A stretch of 64,000 nt of DNA from DATAGF01 sp963834875. Lineage in GTDB: Bacteria > Actinomycetota > Thermoleophilia > Miltoncostaeales > Miltoncostaeaceae. Where the stretch lies: NCBI GenBank assembly GCA_963834875.1, contig CAWIDG010000033.1, positions 248,001 to 312,000 of the forward strand, read 5' to 3'. A program made the position numbers and the translations under genes. A model generated the notes under the pieces. It saw only the letters and a program-made list of their open reading frames with translations, ran no database searches and was not told the origin of the DNA. This document shows, piece by piece, positions 31,584 to 42,331 of this stretch (within the stretch, counting starts at the first letter, position 1; each line of letters starts with the position of its first letter).

Positions 31584-32619
31584 ATGGACGACAGCACCCT
31601 CGAGCGCGGCGAGCCGACGGCGGTCCCGTCGGCGGGCTCCACGCCCCGCGAGCGGATGGAGGCCGTCCTGTACGAGCTGCGGCGGGTCGTCGTGGGCCAG
31701 GACCGCCTGCTCGACCGCGTGCTCGTGTCGCTGCTGGCGCGCGGGCACGTGCTGCTCGAGGGCGTGCCGGGGCTCGCCAAGACGCTCACGCTCGAGACCG
31801 TCGCGCGGGTCAGCGGCGGCCGCTTCCGCCGCATCCAGTTCACGCCCGACCTGGTCCCCTCCGACGTCGTCGGCGGGCAGGTGCTCGACCGTCACGGCGA
31901 CTTCACGACCCGCCTCGGGCCGGTGTTCGCGAACTTCGTCCTGGCCGACGAGATCAACCGCGCCCCCGCCAAGGTGCAGTCGGCGCTGCTGGAGGTGATG
32001 GCCGAGGGCCACGCCAGCATCGCGGGCGAGACCCACCCCACGCCGCGCCCCTTCTTCGTGCTCGCCACGCAGAACCCCATCGAGAGCGAGGGCGTCTACC
32101 CGCTGCCGGAGGCGCAGGTCGACAGGTTCGCCATGAAGCTGATCGTGGGCTACCCCTCGGTCTCCGACGAGGAGGAGATCGTGCGCCGCATGGCCTCCGA
32201 CCCGCCCCAGCCGCGCCAGCTCCTCGACCCCTCCCAGATCATCGAGCTGCAGGAGATCGCCGACGCGGTCTTCGTGGACCACCGCGTGCGCCAGTACGCC
32301 GTGCGGCTGGTGAACGCCACCCGCGAGCCGGCCCAGGAGGGGCTCGGCGACCTCGAGCCGTACCTCGACCTCGGCGGCTCCCCGCGCGCGTCGCTGGCCC
32401 TGATCCGCGGCGGGCGCGCGCTGGCCGTCATCCGCGGGCGCGAACTACGTCATGCCCGAGGACGTGCACAGCCTCTTCCACGACGTGCTGCGGCACCGGG
32501 TGATCCTGTCGTACGAGGCGCTCGCCGCCGACGTGAAGCCCGACCAGGTGCTGGACGCGATCATCGACGCGGTGCCCCAGCCCGACGTCGAGCTCGGCAG
32601 TGGCCGCTCCGTCGCGTAG
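31584..32619 (+). CDS. MoxR-family AAA+ ATPase (frameshift near 3' end)
   Basis: About 344 residues of the MoxR chaperone-like AAA+ family. Walker A is LLEGVPGLAKT (near 58), Walker B is FVLADEINRAPAK, sensor 1 is LATQNPIESEGVYPLPEAQVDRF and sensor 2 is in the lid region GGSPRASLALI. One extra base near 32442 breaks the frame; correcting it gives RGRNYVMPEDVHSLFHDVLRHRVI and a stop at 32619, the usual family C-terminus. MoxR ATPases work with vWA proteins in assembly or activation of protein complexes. ATG 31584 is chosen for its spacing to GGAAGGA. The end overlaps DUF58 by 20 bases. Confidence 0.88.
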
Positions 32620-33517
32620 CGGGAGCGCCAGCCCCGAGGCGGTCCTGCGGCGGGTCGAGCTCCGCGTCGCGCGGAGGCTCGACGGGATCCTGCAGGGCGA
32701 GCGCCGCGGGCGGCGGCCCGGGCCGGGCGGCGAGGCGTCGCTGACGCGCGCCTACGAGGACGGCGACGACGTGCGCTGGGTCGACTGGCCCCTCAGCGCC
32801 CGGCAGGGCGAGCCGATGGTGCGCGTCCCGGAGATCGAGCCCGTCCTCACGGCCTGGGCCCTGGTGGACCGGTCGCCGTCGATGGCCTTCGGCACGCTCG
32901 GCCAGACCAAGGATGAGCTCGGCCGCGAGGTGCTGGCCGGCCTCGGCATCGTCATGCGGCGCCGCGGGGACCGCCTCGGGGTGGTGGCGACCCGCGCGGG
33001 CGACCTCGACCTCGTGCGCCAGCCCCGCGCCGACCGCCGGGGCCTGATCGCGGCCATCGCGGCCGTGAACGCCCTGCCCGACCCGCCCGAGGGCGGCGGG
33101 CGCACCGACCTGGTGCGGGCGATCACGTCGCTCGGGCGCATCGCCCGGCACCGGGGCGCCGTGGTGCTGATCTCCGACTTCCCCCTGCAGCCCGGCCTCG
33201 AGCGGGCCGTCGGCGGGCTCGCGCGCCGCCACGACGTCGTCGCCATCGAGCTCCGCGACCGCCGTGAGCGCGAGATCCCGCGCATCGGCCCGGTGGAGCT
33301 GCGCGACCTCGAGACCGGCCGCCGGCGGCTGATCGACACCGCCGACCCGCGGTTCCAGGACCGGTTCGCCGCGGCCGTCGCGGCGACCGACCGCGCCCGC
33401 GACGCGCTGCTCGCGCGGGCCGGCGCCCGGCACGTGATCGCCGAGACGGGCCGCGACTGGGTGCTGCCGCTCGCGCGGTCGCTCGCCCGGCCCGTCCGGC
33501 GGCGGAGCGCCGCGTGA
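32600..33517 (+). CDS. DUF58 domain protein
   Basis: A 305-residue protein with the DUF58 signature GEASLTRAYEDGDDVRWVDWPLSARQGEPMVR (near residues 40-70) and a vWA-like core with DRSPSM (near 90) as a degenerate metal site. It is the standard neighbour of MoxR and vWA genes and probably acts as an adaptor in that complex. GTG 32600 lies inside the MoxR gene. The stop overlaps the next gene by GTGA. No transmembrane segment is seen, in contrast with many DUF58 proteins. Confidence 0.88.
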   Translation: MAAPSRSGSASPEAVLRRVELRVARRLDGILQGERRGRRPGPGGEASLTRAYEDGDDVRWVDWPLSARQGEPMVRVPEIEPVLTAWALVDRSPSMAFGTLGQTKDELGREVLAGLGIVMRRRGDRLGVVATRAGDLDLVRQPRADRRGLIAAIAAVNALPDPPEGGGRTDLVRAITSLGRIARHRGAVVLISDFPLQPGLERAVGGLARRHDVVAIELRDRREREIPRIGPVELRDLETGRRRLIDTADPRFQDRFAAAVAATDRARDALLARAGARHVIAETGRDWVLPLARSLARPVRRRSAA

Positions 33518-34455
33518 GCTTCCAGCAGCCCCTCCTCCTGCTCACGCTGCTCGCCGTGCCGCTCGTGGCGGCCCTGGTCGTCTGGTGGCGGCGGCGGCGC
33601 CCGGCGCCCGGCATCCCCTACCCCGACCTGGACGTCGTCGCCCGCGCCGACCCGGGCCCGCGCGCGCGCCGCCACCTGCCGCTCGCCCTGGCGCTGCTCG
33701 CCCTGACCGGCCTGGCGTTCGCGCTCGCGCGGCCCGAGGTCGACCGCGCGCAGCCGCGCGAGCGCGCCACGATCATGATGGCCATCGACGTCTCGGGCTC
33801 CATGGCGGCGGCCGACGTCTCGCCGTATCGCCTGCGCGCGGCCCAGGACGCCGCGCTGACCTTCGCGCGGGAGGTGCCGCGCCAGTATCAGGTCGGGCTC
33901 GTCAGCTTCAACGGGCGCGCCAACCTGCTCGTGGCGCCGACCACCGACCGCGACGCCCTCGACCGCGCGATCCAGAGCCTGGTGCCCGACGGCGCGACCG
34001 CGGTGGGCGAGGCGGTCGTCGCGTCGCTCGACGCCATCCGCGCCTCGCAGGGCCTCGCCGCCGAGGGCGGGCGGCTCGAGGCGGCGCGCATCGTCGTGCT
34101 GTCGGACGGCGCGACGACCGTCGGCCTCCCGCCGCCGGTCGCGGCCGAGCAGGCGGCGCAGGCCGGGGTGCCGGTGTTCACCGTGTCGCTGGGGACGCCC
34201 GACGGGATCCTGCCCAACGGCCAGCGCGTGCCCCCCGACGTCATGGGGATGCGGGCGCTCGCGGAGGCGACCGGCGGTGACGCCTACGAGAGCCGCGACG
34301 CCGAGGAGGTGAGCGCGGTCTACGAGCAGCTCGGATCGTTCATCGGCACGGAGCAGGTGAAGACCGAGGTCACCGGCTGGCCGGCCGGGATCGCGGCGGG
34401 CCTGCTCGTGCTGGCCGGCCTGGCCGCCTGGCGATTCGGGCCGAGGCTCTCGTGA
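33514..34455 (+). CDS. BatA-like von Willebrand factor A protein, membrane-bound
   Basis: A 313-residue protein. There are two N-terminal transmembrane helices (about 6-24 and 52-70), a vWA domain (about 85-285) with the metal-ion site DVSGSM (DxSxS), TTDRD and DGATTVG, and a C-terminal helix (GIAAGLLVLAGLAAW). The topology matches BatA/YfbK-type proteins of MoxR operons. GTG 33514 overlaps the DUF58 stop, and the end overlaps the next vWA gene (GTGA), so four products are made in a coupled series. Confidence 0.9.
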   Translation: MSFQQPLLLLTLLAVPLVAALVVWWRRRRPAPGIPYPDLDVVARADPGPRARRHLPLALALLALTGLAFALARPEVDRAQPRERATIMMAIDVSGSMAAADVSPYRLRAAQDAALTFAREVPRQYQVGLVSFNGRANLLVAPTTDRDALDRAIQSLVPDGATAVGEAVVASLDAIRASQGLAAEGGRLEAARIVVLSDGATTVGLPPPVAAEQAAQAGVPVFTVSLGTPDGILPNGQRVPPDVMGMRALAEATGGDAYESRDAEEVSAVYEQLGSFIGTEQVKTEVTGWPAGIAAGLLVLAGLAAWRFGPRLS

Positions 34456-35436
34456 CCTTCCAGTCGCCGGACTGGCTCTGGGCGCTGCTGGCGCTGCCGC
34501 TGCTCGCCGCCGGGCTGATGATGTGGGCCCGCGGGCGCCGGCGCGCGGCGGACGAGTGGGCCGAGCCGGGCGTCATGGCGGTCGCCCCGGGCGGGCGCGT
34601 CCCGTGGCTGCGCGCCGGAGCCGCACTCGTCGCCGTGCTGGCGGTGGGCGCCGCGATCGTCGCCCTGGCGCGCCCCTCGGTGGAGCAGACGCGCGAGGAG
34701 CAGCGCAGCACCGTGATGATCACGCTCGACGTGTCGAGGTCGATGCTGGAGACCGACATCCAGCCCAACCGGCTGGCCGCCGCGACCGACGCGGCCGAGC
34801 GGTTCCTCGACGAGGCGCCCCCGGACACCGCCGTGGGGATCACGACCTTCGCAGACCGGGCGTCGGTGGTGCTCGCGCCGACCACCGACCGCGCCGACGT
34901 GCGCGCCGCGCTCGACGCGATCGAGGGGACGCGGGTGGGCACCGCGCTCGGCGAGGCGGTGGCCGTCTCGCTGACGGCGCTCGAGGCGGCGGGGGCCGTG
35001 CAGGAGCCGCCGCCCGCCGACCCGTCCGACTCCCCCGGCCGGATCCTCGTCCTCACCGACGGCGCGAACTCCATCCGCCGGGCCACCTCGCCGGAGTCCG
35101 CCGCGCAGCGCGCGGCCGACGCGGGCGTGCCGGTCTACCCGATCCTGCTCGGGAACGACCCGGGCCGGCCCGACCAGCCGCTGCCGTCGGAGACCCTGGC
35201 CGCCATGGCCACCCAGACCGGGGGCGTCTTCGCCCAGAGCACCACGGCCGAGGACCTGCGGGCCGTGTTCGCCGACATCGGCTCGATCGTCGCGCCGGTC
35301 GACGAGGTGCGCGAGCTGATCGGTCTGGTTCGTGGGGCTGGCGATCGCGCTGATGGCCCTCGCGGCGCTCCTCGCCGGCCTGGCCCGGCCCCGGCCGCCG
35401 CGGGTCGGCGCCGGCGCGCGCGCGACGGGAGCCTAG
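34452..35436 (+). CDS. Second von Willebrand factor A membrane protein (frameshift near 3' end)
   Basis: About 327 residues, paralogous to the preceding gene. There are N-terminal helices (about 8-26 and 55-75) and a vWA domain with DVSRSM (DxSxS kept), PTTDRADV and LTDGANSI. The frame breaks near 35333: dropping one base turns ELIGLVRGAG into ELIGWFVGLAIALMALAALLAG, a normal C-terminal membrane helix, with a stop at 35436. Two tandem membrane vWA proteins after MoxR and DUF58 are the usual BatA/BatB-like arrangement. Confidence 0.85.
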
Positions 35437-35499
35437 GGGCCGAGGAGCCCGCCGTCCGCGGGCGGTGAGGCTCCGCGCCGCCGCGGGTAGGAGAGCGGC

Positions 35500-36387
35500 G
35501 TGGGCCCGCGTCCGGCCACCTCACCCGTTCGCCGCTGCGCCGTGTGCGGCTCGCCGGCCGTCGCGCTGCTCTGCACCGCCGAGACCATCGGCCGCGATCT
35601 CGGGCGGGCCCGCCGGGGGCTCGACGGGTTCCTGCACGACGACGCCAGGGCCGTCTACCGGTGCGAGTCGTGCGGGAGCGCCTTCCGGGACCCCCCCGCG
35701 AGCCGCGCCGACGACCTCGCCCGGTACGCGGGCTGCCGCTACCGCGACGACACGCTCGACCAGCTCTGCCGCGGGGGGCGGGCCGAGCTCGATCGCGATG
35801 CCGTCCGCATCGGCGCGCGCGGCGTGGTCGATGGCGCCCGGGTGCTGGAGATCGGCTGCTACGGCGGGGCGTTCCTCGAATTCGCCCGCGACGCGGGCTG
35901 CCGCGCGACGGGCGTCGACGTCAACGCCGACGTCGCGGCGCACTGCGACGCGCGGGGCTTCGACATCCGCTACGGGGCCTTCGAGCCTCATCGCTTCGGG
36001 GCGGGCGAGTTCGACGGCGTGTGGATCCTGAACTGCTTCGAGCAGCTCCCAGACCACGGCCGCGTCCTCGCCGGCGTCGCGCGCGTCCTGCGCGCGGACG
36101 GCACGCTCGTCATCCGGACTCCCGACGCCGAGTTCCTCCGGCTCCTCTACGCGACGCGCTCAGGCGCGCTCCTGCGCCCGGCGGCGAGCGCGAACGCCCT
36201 GCTCGGGATGCCCTTCGCGAAGTGCTTCTCTCCCGCGGCCCTGGTCGGCGCGATCGAGGCGCACGGCCTGCACGTCGAGCGGGTGGAGCACCGGCAGTTC
36301 TCGTCCCTCGCGCGGGCGGAGTGCCCGCGCTGGCGCCCGTGGCTGGAGGTGACCGCCAGGCGGACGGCCGGTCGCTCGGCTACTTGA
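35500..36387 (+). CDS. SAM-dependent methyltransferase with N-terminal zinc ribbon
   Basis: A 295-residue protein. The N-terminus has two CxxC pairs (CAVCGSP near 13 and CESCGSAF near 53), suggesting a zinc ribbon. A class I methyltransferase core then follows with VLEIGCYGGAFLEFA (SAM loop), VDVNADV and WILNCFEQLPDHGRVLAGVARVLRADGTLVI. This order is seen in methyltransferases acting on sugars or lipid-linked glycans, but the substrate is not visible. It lies 63 bases after the vWA gene, so it may or may not be in that operon. Its stop overlaps the convergent permease gene by 8 bases. Confidence 0.8.
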   Translation: MGPRPATSPVRRCAVCGSPAVALLCTAETIGRDLGRARRGLDGFLHDDARAVYRCESCGSAFRDPPASRADDLARYAGCRYRDDTLDQLCRGGRAELDRDAVRIGARGVVDGARVLEIGCYGGAFLEFARDAGCRATGVDVNADVAAHCDARGFDIRYGAFEPHRFGAGEFDGVWILNCFEQLPDHGRVLAGVARVLRADGTLVIRTPDAEFLRLLYATRSGALLRPAASANALLGMPFAKCFSPAALVGAIEAHGLHVERVEHRQFSSLARAECPRWRPWLEVTARRTAGRSAT

Positions 36388-37270
36388 CCGCCCCGGCCAG
36401 GAGCCCCTGGACGAAGAAGCGCTGGAAGGCGAAGAACAGCGCGAGCGGGATCACCAGCGAGATGAAGGACGCTGGCGCGATGATGTCGATGTTGGAGCCG
36501 AACTGGCGCAGCTGCGAGAAGATCGCGACGGTGATCGGCTGGGTCTCGCGGGCGAGCGTCAGCGCGACGATGAGGTCGTTCCAGGTCCAGATGAACTGGA
36601 AGACGGCGAGCGCAGCGATCGCCGGCAGTCCGAGCGGCAGCACGACGCGCGTGAAGATGCGCCACTCCGACGCCCCGTCGAGGCGCGCCGCCTCCAGCAG
36701 CTCCTTCGGGATGCCGATGAAGAAGTTGCGCAGCAGGAAGATCGCGAACGGCAGCCCGAAGGCCGCGTGGAACAGGATCAGGCTGAGCTCGGTGTCGAAG
36801 ATGCCGAGGTCGCTGTAGAGCGAGAACATCGGGATCAGCGCCATCTGGACCGGCACCACGAGCAGGGCGATGACCAGCACGAAGATCCAGTCGCGGCCGG
36901 GGAAGTCCAGCCACGCGAACGCGTAGGCGGCGGCCGCCGCGACCGCGATCGGCAGCACTGTGCCGCCGACGGCGATGATCGCCGTCGTCACGAGCGACGA
37001 GGTGATGTCCTCGTTGGAGAAGATCTCGTTGTAGTTGTCGAACGTCGCGAGGCTGGGCTCGGAGAAGATGCGCCACCAGCCGTTCTCGCCGGCGTCCTCG
37101 GCCGAGAGCAGCGACGTGAGGAAGAGGCCGACCGTCGGGATCAGCCAGGCCAGACCGATCACGATCAGCACGACCTGGACCGGGGCGTGGGTGAGCGCGC
37201 GCACGACGCGGGCGCCGAGACGCTCGCGCTCGGGTGCAGTCGCCGGAGCCGGAGCCGTGGCGGTCGTCAC
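36380..37270 (-). CDS. Carbohydrate ABC importer permease, MalG-like
   Basis: A 296-residue permease of the MalG/UgpE type with six transmembrane helices. The cytoplasmic EAA coupling loop is ELLEAARLDGASEWRIFTRVVLPLGLPA (near residues 190-215). The C-terminus RFFVQGLLAGAVK is characteristic of MalG-type subunits. GTG 37270 overlaps the stop of the partner permease (GTGA). It is the last gene of the minus-strand importer operon (ATPase, binding protein, permease, permease). Confidence 0.9.
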   Translation of the reverse strand: MTTATAPAPATAPERERLGARVVRALTHAPVQVVLIVIGLAWLIPTVGLFLTSLLSAEDAGENGWWRIFSEPSLATFDNYNEIFSNEDITSSLVTTAIIAVGGTVLPIAVAAAAAYAFAWLDFPGRDWIFVLVIALLVVPVQMALIPMFSLYSDLGIFDTELSLILFHAAFGLPFAIFLLRNFFIGIPKELLEAARLDGASEWRIFTRVVLPLGLPAIAALAVFQFIWTWNDLIVALTLARETQPITVAIFSQLRQFGSNIDIIAPASFISLVIPLALFFAFQRFFVQGLLAGAVK

Positions 37271-38604
37271 TGCTCTCTCCGGAAGCGGCGGATGTTCAGC
37301 ACCAGGATCGGGATCACGAGCAGGAACAGCAGCACCGAGATCGCCGAGCCCAGGCCGAAGTCGTTCTCGCCCGTGAACGCCACCCGCCACATCGCCAGCG
37401 CGATCACGGACGCCTCGTCCTGCACCGAGGCCGGCGCGACCGCGAGCACGATGTCGAAGACCTTGAGGACGTTGATGACCATCGTGACCAGGACGACCAG
37501 GAGCACGGGCGCCAGCAACGGAACCGTGACGCGGCGGAAGACCTGCCACTCGTTCGCGCCGTCGGTGCGCGCGGCCTCGAGCAGGTCGCGCGGCAGCGCG
37601 GCCAGCCCGGCGGCGATCACGACCATCGCGAAGCCGGCCCAGACCCAGATGTAGGCGATGATGCAGGAGAAGGTGATGAGCGAGGCCCCGAGCCACTCGA
37701 CGCCGTCGAAGGGCGCGCGGAACGACGCGGAGCCGATCCCGAGCCGGTAGCCGCCCGGCGGGAGGTCCTCGAAGGCGAAGGTGCCGTCGGCCGCCGTGGT
37801 GGCCGTCCGGCTCTCGCCGTCGGGCCCCCGGATCTCCACTGTCACGCCCGGCAGGCCGACCTCGTCGGGCTCGACGACGCCGGGCCGGCCTCCCCCAGGT
37901 CGGAAGTCACGCCAGACCACCCCCGTGATGCCGCCGGGGATCGGCTCCGGCTGCACCGCCTGCCGGGCGTCCTCGGGCACCTCGCCGGCGGGGATGCCGG
38001 TGAGGCCCAGGCGCGCCGCCTGCCCGGGCCGCACCGGCTCCCTGAGGGCGATGGCGCCGCCGGTCGCCTCGAGCGCCCGCCCGGACGGCTCGGCCCCGGT
38101 GAGCGGCCCCGGCGGCTCGACCGCGTCGTAGACGGTGCCGATGGCGGCGTTGACGGCGCCGCGCTCGGGGCTGATGTCGAGCATGATCCGCCAGCTGATG
38201 CCGGCCGCGAAGAGCGAGATCGCGATGGGCATGAACACGAGCAGCTTGAAGGCCGTCGCCCAGCTCACCCGCTCCGTCAGGACCCCGAAGATCAGCCCCA
38301 GGGCGGTCACCAGCGCGGGCACCACCGCGACCCAGATGAGGTTGTTGGTGACCGACTTCAGCAGCGCGTCGTTGGTGAAGATCTCCGTGTAGTTGTCGAA
38401 GCCGACGAACGCGTCGCCGGCCCGGTCGTAGAAGCTGCGGAGGACGGTCCAGACCGTCGGATAGAGGATCCAGACGGCGAGCAGCACGAAGGCGGGCGCG
38501 AGGAACGCGCCCGCCGTCAGCAGGCCCCGCAGGCGCCCGTCACCGCCCGCCGGCTCCGGTGAGGGAGCCGGCGGGGGGGACGCGGTGACGGTCTTGGTGC
38601 CCAC
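37267..38604 (-). CDS. Carbohydrate ABC importer permease, MalF-like, with inserted beta-sandwich-like domain
   Basis: A 445-residue permease, about 150 residues longer than usual for MalF/UgpA partners. N-terminal helices (about 30-50, 90-115, 120-140) are followed by an extracytoplasmic insertion of roughly 150 residues. The insertion contains GVVWRDFRPGG, DEVGLPGVTVEIRGPDG and TTAADGTFAFEDLPPGGYRLGI, a pattern of SdrD-B/carboxypeptidase-regulatory-like sandwiches. The remaining helices and EAA loop follow (DLLEAARTDGANEWQVFRRVTVPLLAP). The frame is continuous. GTG 38604 lies 12 bases after the binding-protein stop. The insertion might bind the substrate protein or cell wall; it recalls the extra P2 loop of E. 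coli MalF but with a different fold signature. Confidence 0.88.
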   Translation of the reverse strand: MGTKTVTASPPPAPSPEPAGGDGRLRGLLTAGAFLAPAFVLLAVWILYPTVWTVLRSFYDRAGDAFVGFDNYTEIFTNDALLKSVTNNLIWVAVVPALVTALGLIFGVLTERVSWATAFKLLVFMPIAISLFAAGISWRIMLDISPERGAVNAAIGTVYDAVEPPGPLTGAEPSGRALEATGGAIALREPVRPGQAARLGLTGIPAGEVPEDARQAVQPEPIPGGITGVVWRDFRPGGGRPGVVEPDEVGLPGVTVEIRGPDGESRTATTAADGTFAFEDLPPGGYRLGIGSASFRAPFDGVEWLGASLITFSCIIAYIWVWAGFAMVVIAAGLAALPRDLLEAARTDGANEWQVFRRVTVPLLAPVLLVVLVTMVINVLKVFDIVLAVAPASVQDEASVIALAMWRVAFTGENDFGLGSAISVLLFLLVIPILVLNIRRFRREQ

Positions 38605-39888
38605 CGCCTCAGGCTGCTAGTCGGCCCGGGTGGCGGCCTGCTCGAGCTGCTGGGCGACGGCCTGCGGGTCGCCCGGGTTGGCCAGGTAGTCCTGCAGGAT
38701 CGCCCACATGCCCTGGCCCGCCGTCGCGCCGAACGCCGGCGGCGTCAGGTCCGACAGGTCGAAGCGGAAGGTCTCCGCCTCGGCCAGGTCGGTCGCGATC
38801 TGCCGGGTGGTGTCGTCCGGGTAGACCGCCGGGTCGAGGTTCTTGTTCGCGCTCAGGAACCCACCGCGCGACGCCCAGGCCTCGGCGGCCTCGGGCGTGG
38901 TCAGGAAGGTGATGAACGCCTGGGCCGCCGGGGAGTCCTTGAACATGACCGCGAAGTCGCCGGCGCCGACGACCGCCGGCGCGGAGCCGTCCACCGAGGG
39001 GAAGGTGAACACGCCGAAGTCGCCCGGCTGGGCGTCCGTCTCCTGGGTGATGTTCGTCGCGACGAAGTCGCCCTCGAAGTACATCGCCGCCTTCGGCGGG
39101 CTGGTGAAGAGCTGCTGCACCGCCTGCGGGTTGGCCTGCTGCAGCGCCCCCCGCGAGCCCCCGGCGATGTTGGCGCTGGTGCCGATGACGGTCTTCATGC
39201 GGTCGAGGGCGTCGACCACGGTCGGGTCGGTCCACGGGATCTCGTGGCGCGCGAGCTGGTCGTACATCTCGGCGCCCGCCGTGCGCAGGTAGATGTTCTC
39301 GAACAGGTCGGTCAGGGTCCAGCCGTCGGCCCCCGCCACGGAGAAGGGGGTCACGCCGGACGCCTTGACCGTGTCGGCCGCCGTCGCGAGGTCCTCGTAG
39401 GTCGCGGGGGGCTCCACCCCTGCGTCCTCGAAGGCCTGGGTGTTGTACCAGCCCAGCGACTTGTTGGCGGCCTTGAAGAGGACGCCGTAGAGCGAGCCGT
39501 CGAACGTCGCCGTGTCGGCGACCGACTGGCCGAGGTTGGTGACCACCGCGTCCTGGGCGAAGTCGAGCGGCTTGGCCTCGCCCTGGGTCGCGTACTCCTG
39601 GACGGTCGCGGGCTGGGCGATGAAAGCGATGTCGGGCGGGTTGCCGCCCTGGACCGCGGTCCCGAGGACGGTGACCAGGTTGTCGCCCGCCGTCTGATAT
39701 CTCACGGAGACGTTCGGGTACGTCTCGTTGAACTTGTCGATGACGGCCTGGAACGAATCCTGCTCCACGCCGGCCCAGATGCCGAGCGTGCTGATCGACC
39801 CGCTGACGTCCTCGTTGACCGCACCGCCGCCGGCCGTGTCGGCCGCGTCATCGTCGTCGCCGCCACAGGCGACGGCCGCCGAGCGCCG

Positions 39889-41193
<1,305 letters not shown>

Positions 41194-41283
41194 CAGGGCC
41201 CCGCCCTGCGGGCCGCCGTGGCGGGCGGATGAGCTGCCGGGAGCACTCGGGCCTCTCCTCCCCGGCGACGTGCGCTTTGAAAC

Positions 41284-41942
41284 TTACCCGCCCCTGCGCG
41301 CCGCCAGGGCCTCGGCGATCTCCGCCGCCCAGTCGGGCCTGCGCGCGGCCGCCCAGCGCGCCGCGCTCGTCCTTCGACGACCACCGGCCCTCGAGGACGT
41401 AGCGCAGCCCGCGGGCGGCGGTCAGGACGGCCTTGCGGTTGTCCGGCTCGTGCTCGGCGTACCAGTCGAGCGACTCGGCGATGGCGGCGAGCTGCAGCGA
41501 TCGCGGCACCGGCGGAAAGGCCTCGGCCGGCGGCGGGCCCGCCAGCGCCCGGCCGTGCTCGCGTCCGATGGCGGCGTCGAGCACGAACCAGTGGCGCGGC
41601 TCGCCGGCTGCGCCGAGCGCGACGCGACGCGCCATCCGGGGCCCGTCGTCGAGGTTCAGCTCGACGATCGGCTCCGCGCCGCCCCCGAACCGCGCGACCA
41701 CCAGCTCCAGCCCACGCGCCGGGCACGGCAGCGCCGCATGGTCGACGCGGGCGACGAGCGCCTCCTTGGCCTCGGGACGCACCGGCCCGCGGACGAGCGC
41801 CCAGACGTCGAGGTCGCTGACCCCCGGCACGTCCGCGCCCATCGCCGCCGAGCCCATCAGGTAGACGCCGACGAGCTCCTCACCCAGCGCCGCCGCGATG
41901 CCGGCGCGTCAGCTCGGCGAGGTACGCCTCGGCGTCGCTCAC
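41284..41942 (-). CDS. Nucleotidyltransferase, aminoglycoside adenylyltransferase-like (two frameshifts)
   Basis: About 218 residues after correction. The N-terminal nucleotidyltransferase domain carries YLMGSAAMGADVPGVSDLDVWALV, the GS...DxD active site of the AadA/ANT family. The C-terminal helical domain (SLQLAAIAESLDWY, AVLTAARGLRYVLEGRWSSKDE, RWAAARRPDWAAEIAEALAARRGG) resembles the AadA C-terminal domain. Extra bases near 41903 and 41362 break the frame. GTG 41942 overlaps the SnoaL-like gene's stop (GTGA), so it is the last member of the glc operon. Whether it modifies a drug or another molecule is unknown. Confidence 0.7.
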
Positions 41943-42331
41943 CCCACGGGCCGCAGGGCCTCCAGGAGCATCGCCGTGTCGGTGAACTCGTCCACCCGCA
42001 CGGCTTGGCCGTCGCGCAGGGTCCAGACAAGCGCGAAGGGGATCTCGACGTACCGGCCGCTGGCCTTCGGGCGGCCGCAGAACCGCCCCAGGGCGACGAC
42101 GCGATCGCCACCGTCGATGAACTCGTCCGCGTTCGCGCTGAAGTCGTCCCACCGCGACTGGACCTCGCCGAAGTACGCCGCGAGCGCGTCGCGTCCCACG
42201 ATGGTGCCGCCGTGCGGCAGCACCTCCGGCATCGAGAACTCCACCTCCGGGTGGAAGATCTCCATGGCCGCGAAGTCGCCCTGCGCCATCCTCTCGTAGA
42301 AGCTCCGCACCCGCTCTCCATTGGCCGTCAT
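41939..42331 (-). CDS. SnoaL-like protein in glycolate oxidase operon
   Basis: A 130-residue NTF2-fold protein: VRSFYERMAQGDFAAMEIFHPEVEFSMPEVLPHGG, GRDALAAYFGEVQSRW, FIDGGDRVVALGRFCGR and FALVWTLRDGQAVRVDEFTD. A good site (GGGAGGGA) precedes ATG 42331. Its start overlaps the glcF stop (ATGA), and its own stop overlaps the nucleotidyltransferase start. Its ligand is unknown; coupling to glcDEF hints at a role with 2-hydroxyacid metabolism, but this is inference. Confidence 0.78.
   Translation of the reverse strand: MTANGERVRSFYERMAQGDFAAMEIFHPEVEFSMPEVLPHGGTIVGRDALAAYFGEVQSRWDDFSANADEFIDGGDRVVALGRFCGRPKASGRYVEIPFALVWTLRDGQAVRVDEFTDTAMLLEALRPVG

Noticed and set aside
29667..32282. Another long minus-strand open frame opposite the protease and MoxR genes
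   Set aside because: Low-complexity Arg/Gly/His composition with no motif; the plus strand holds conserved proteins with catalytic residues.
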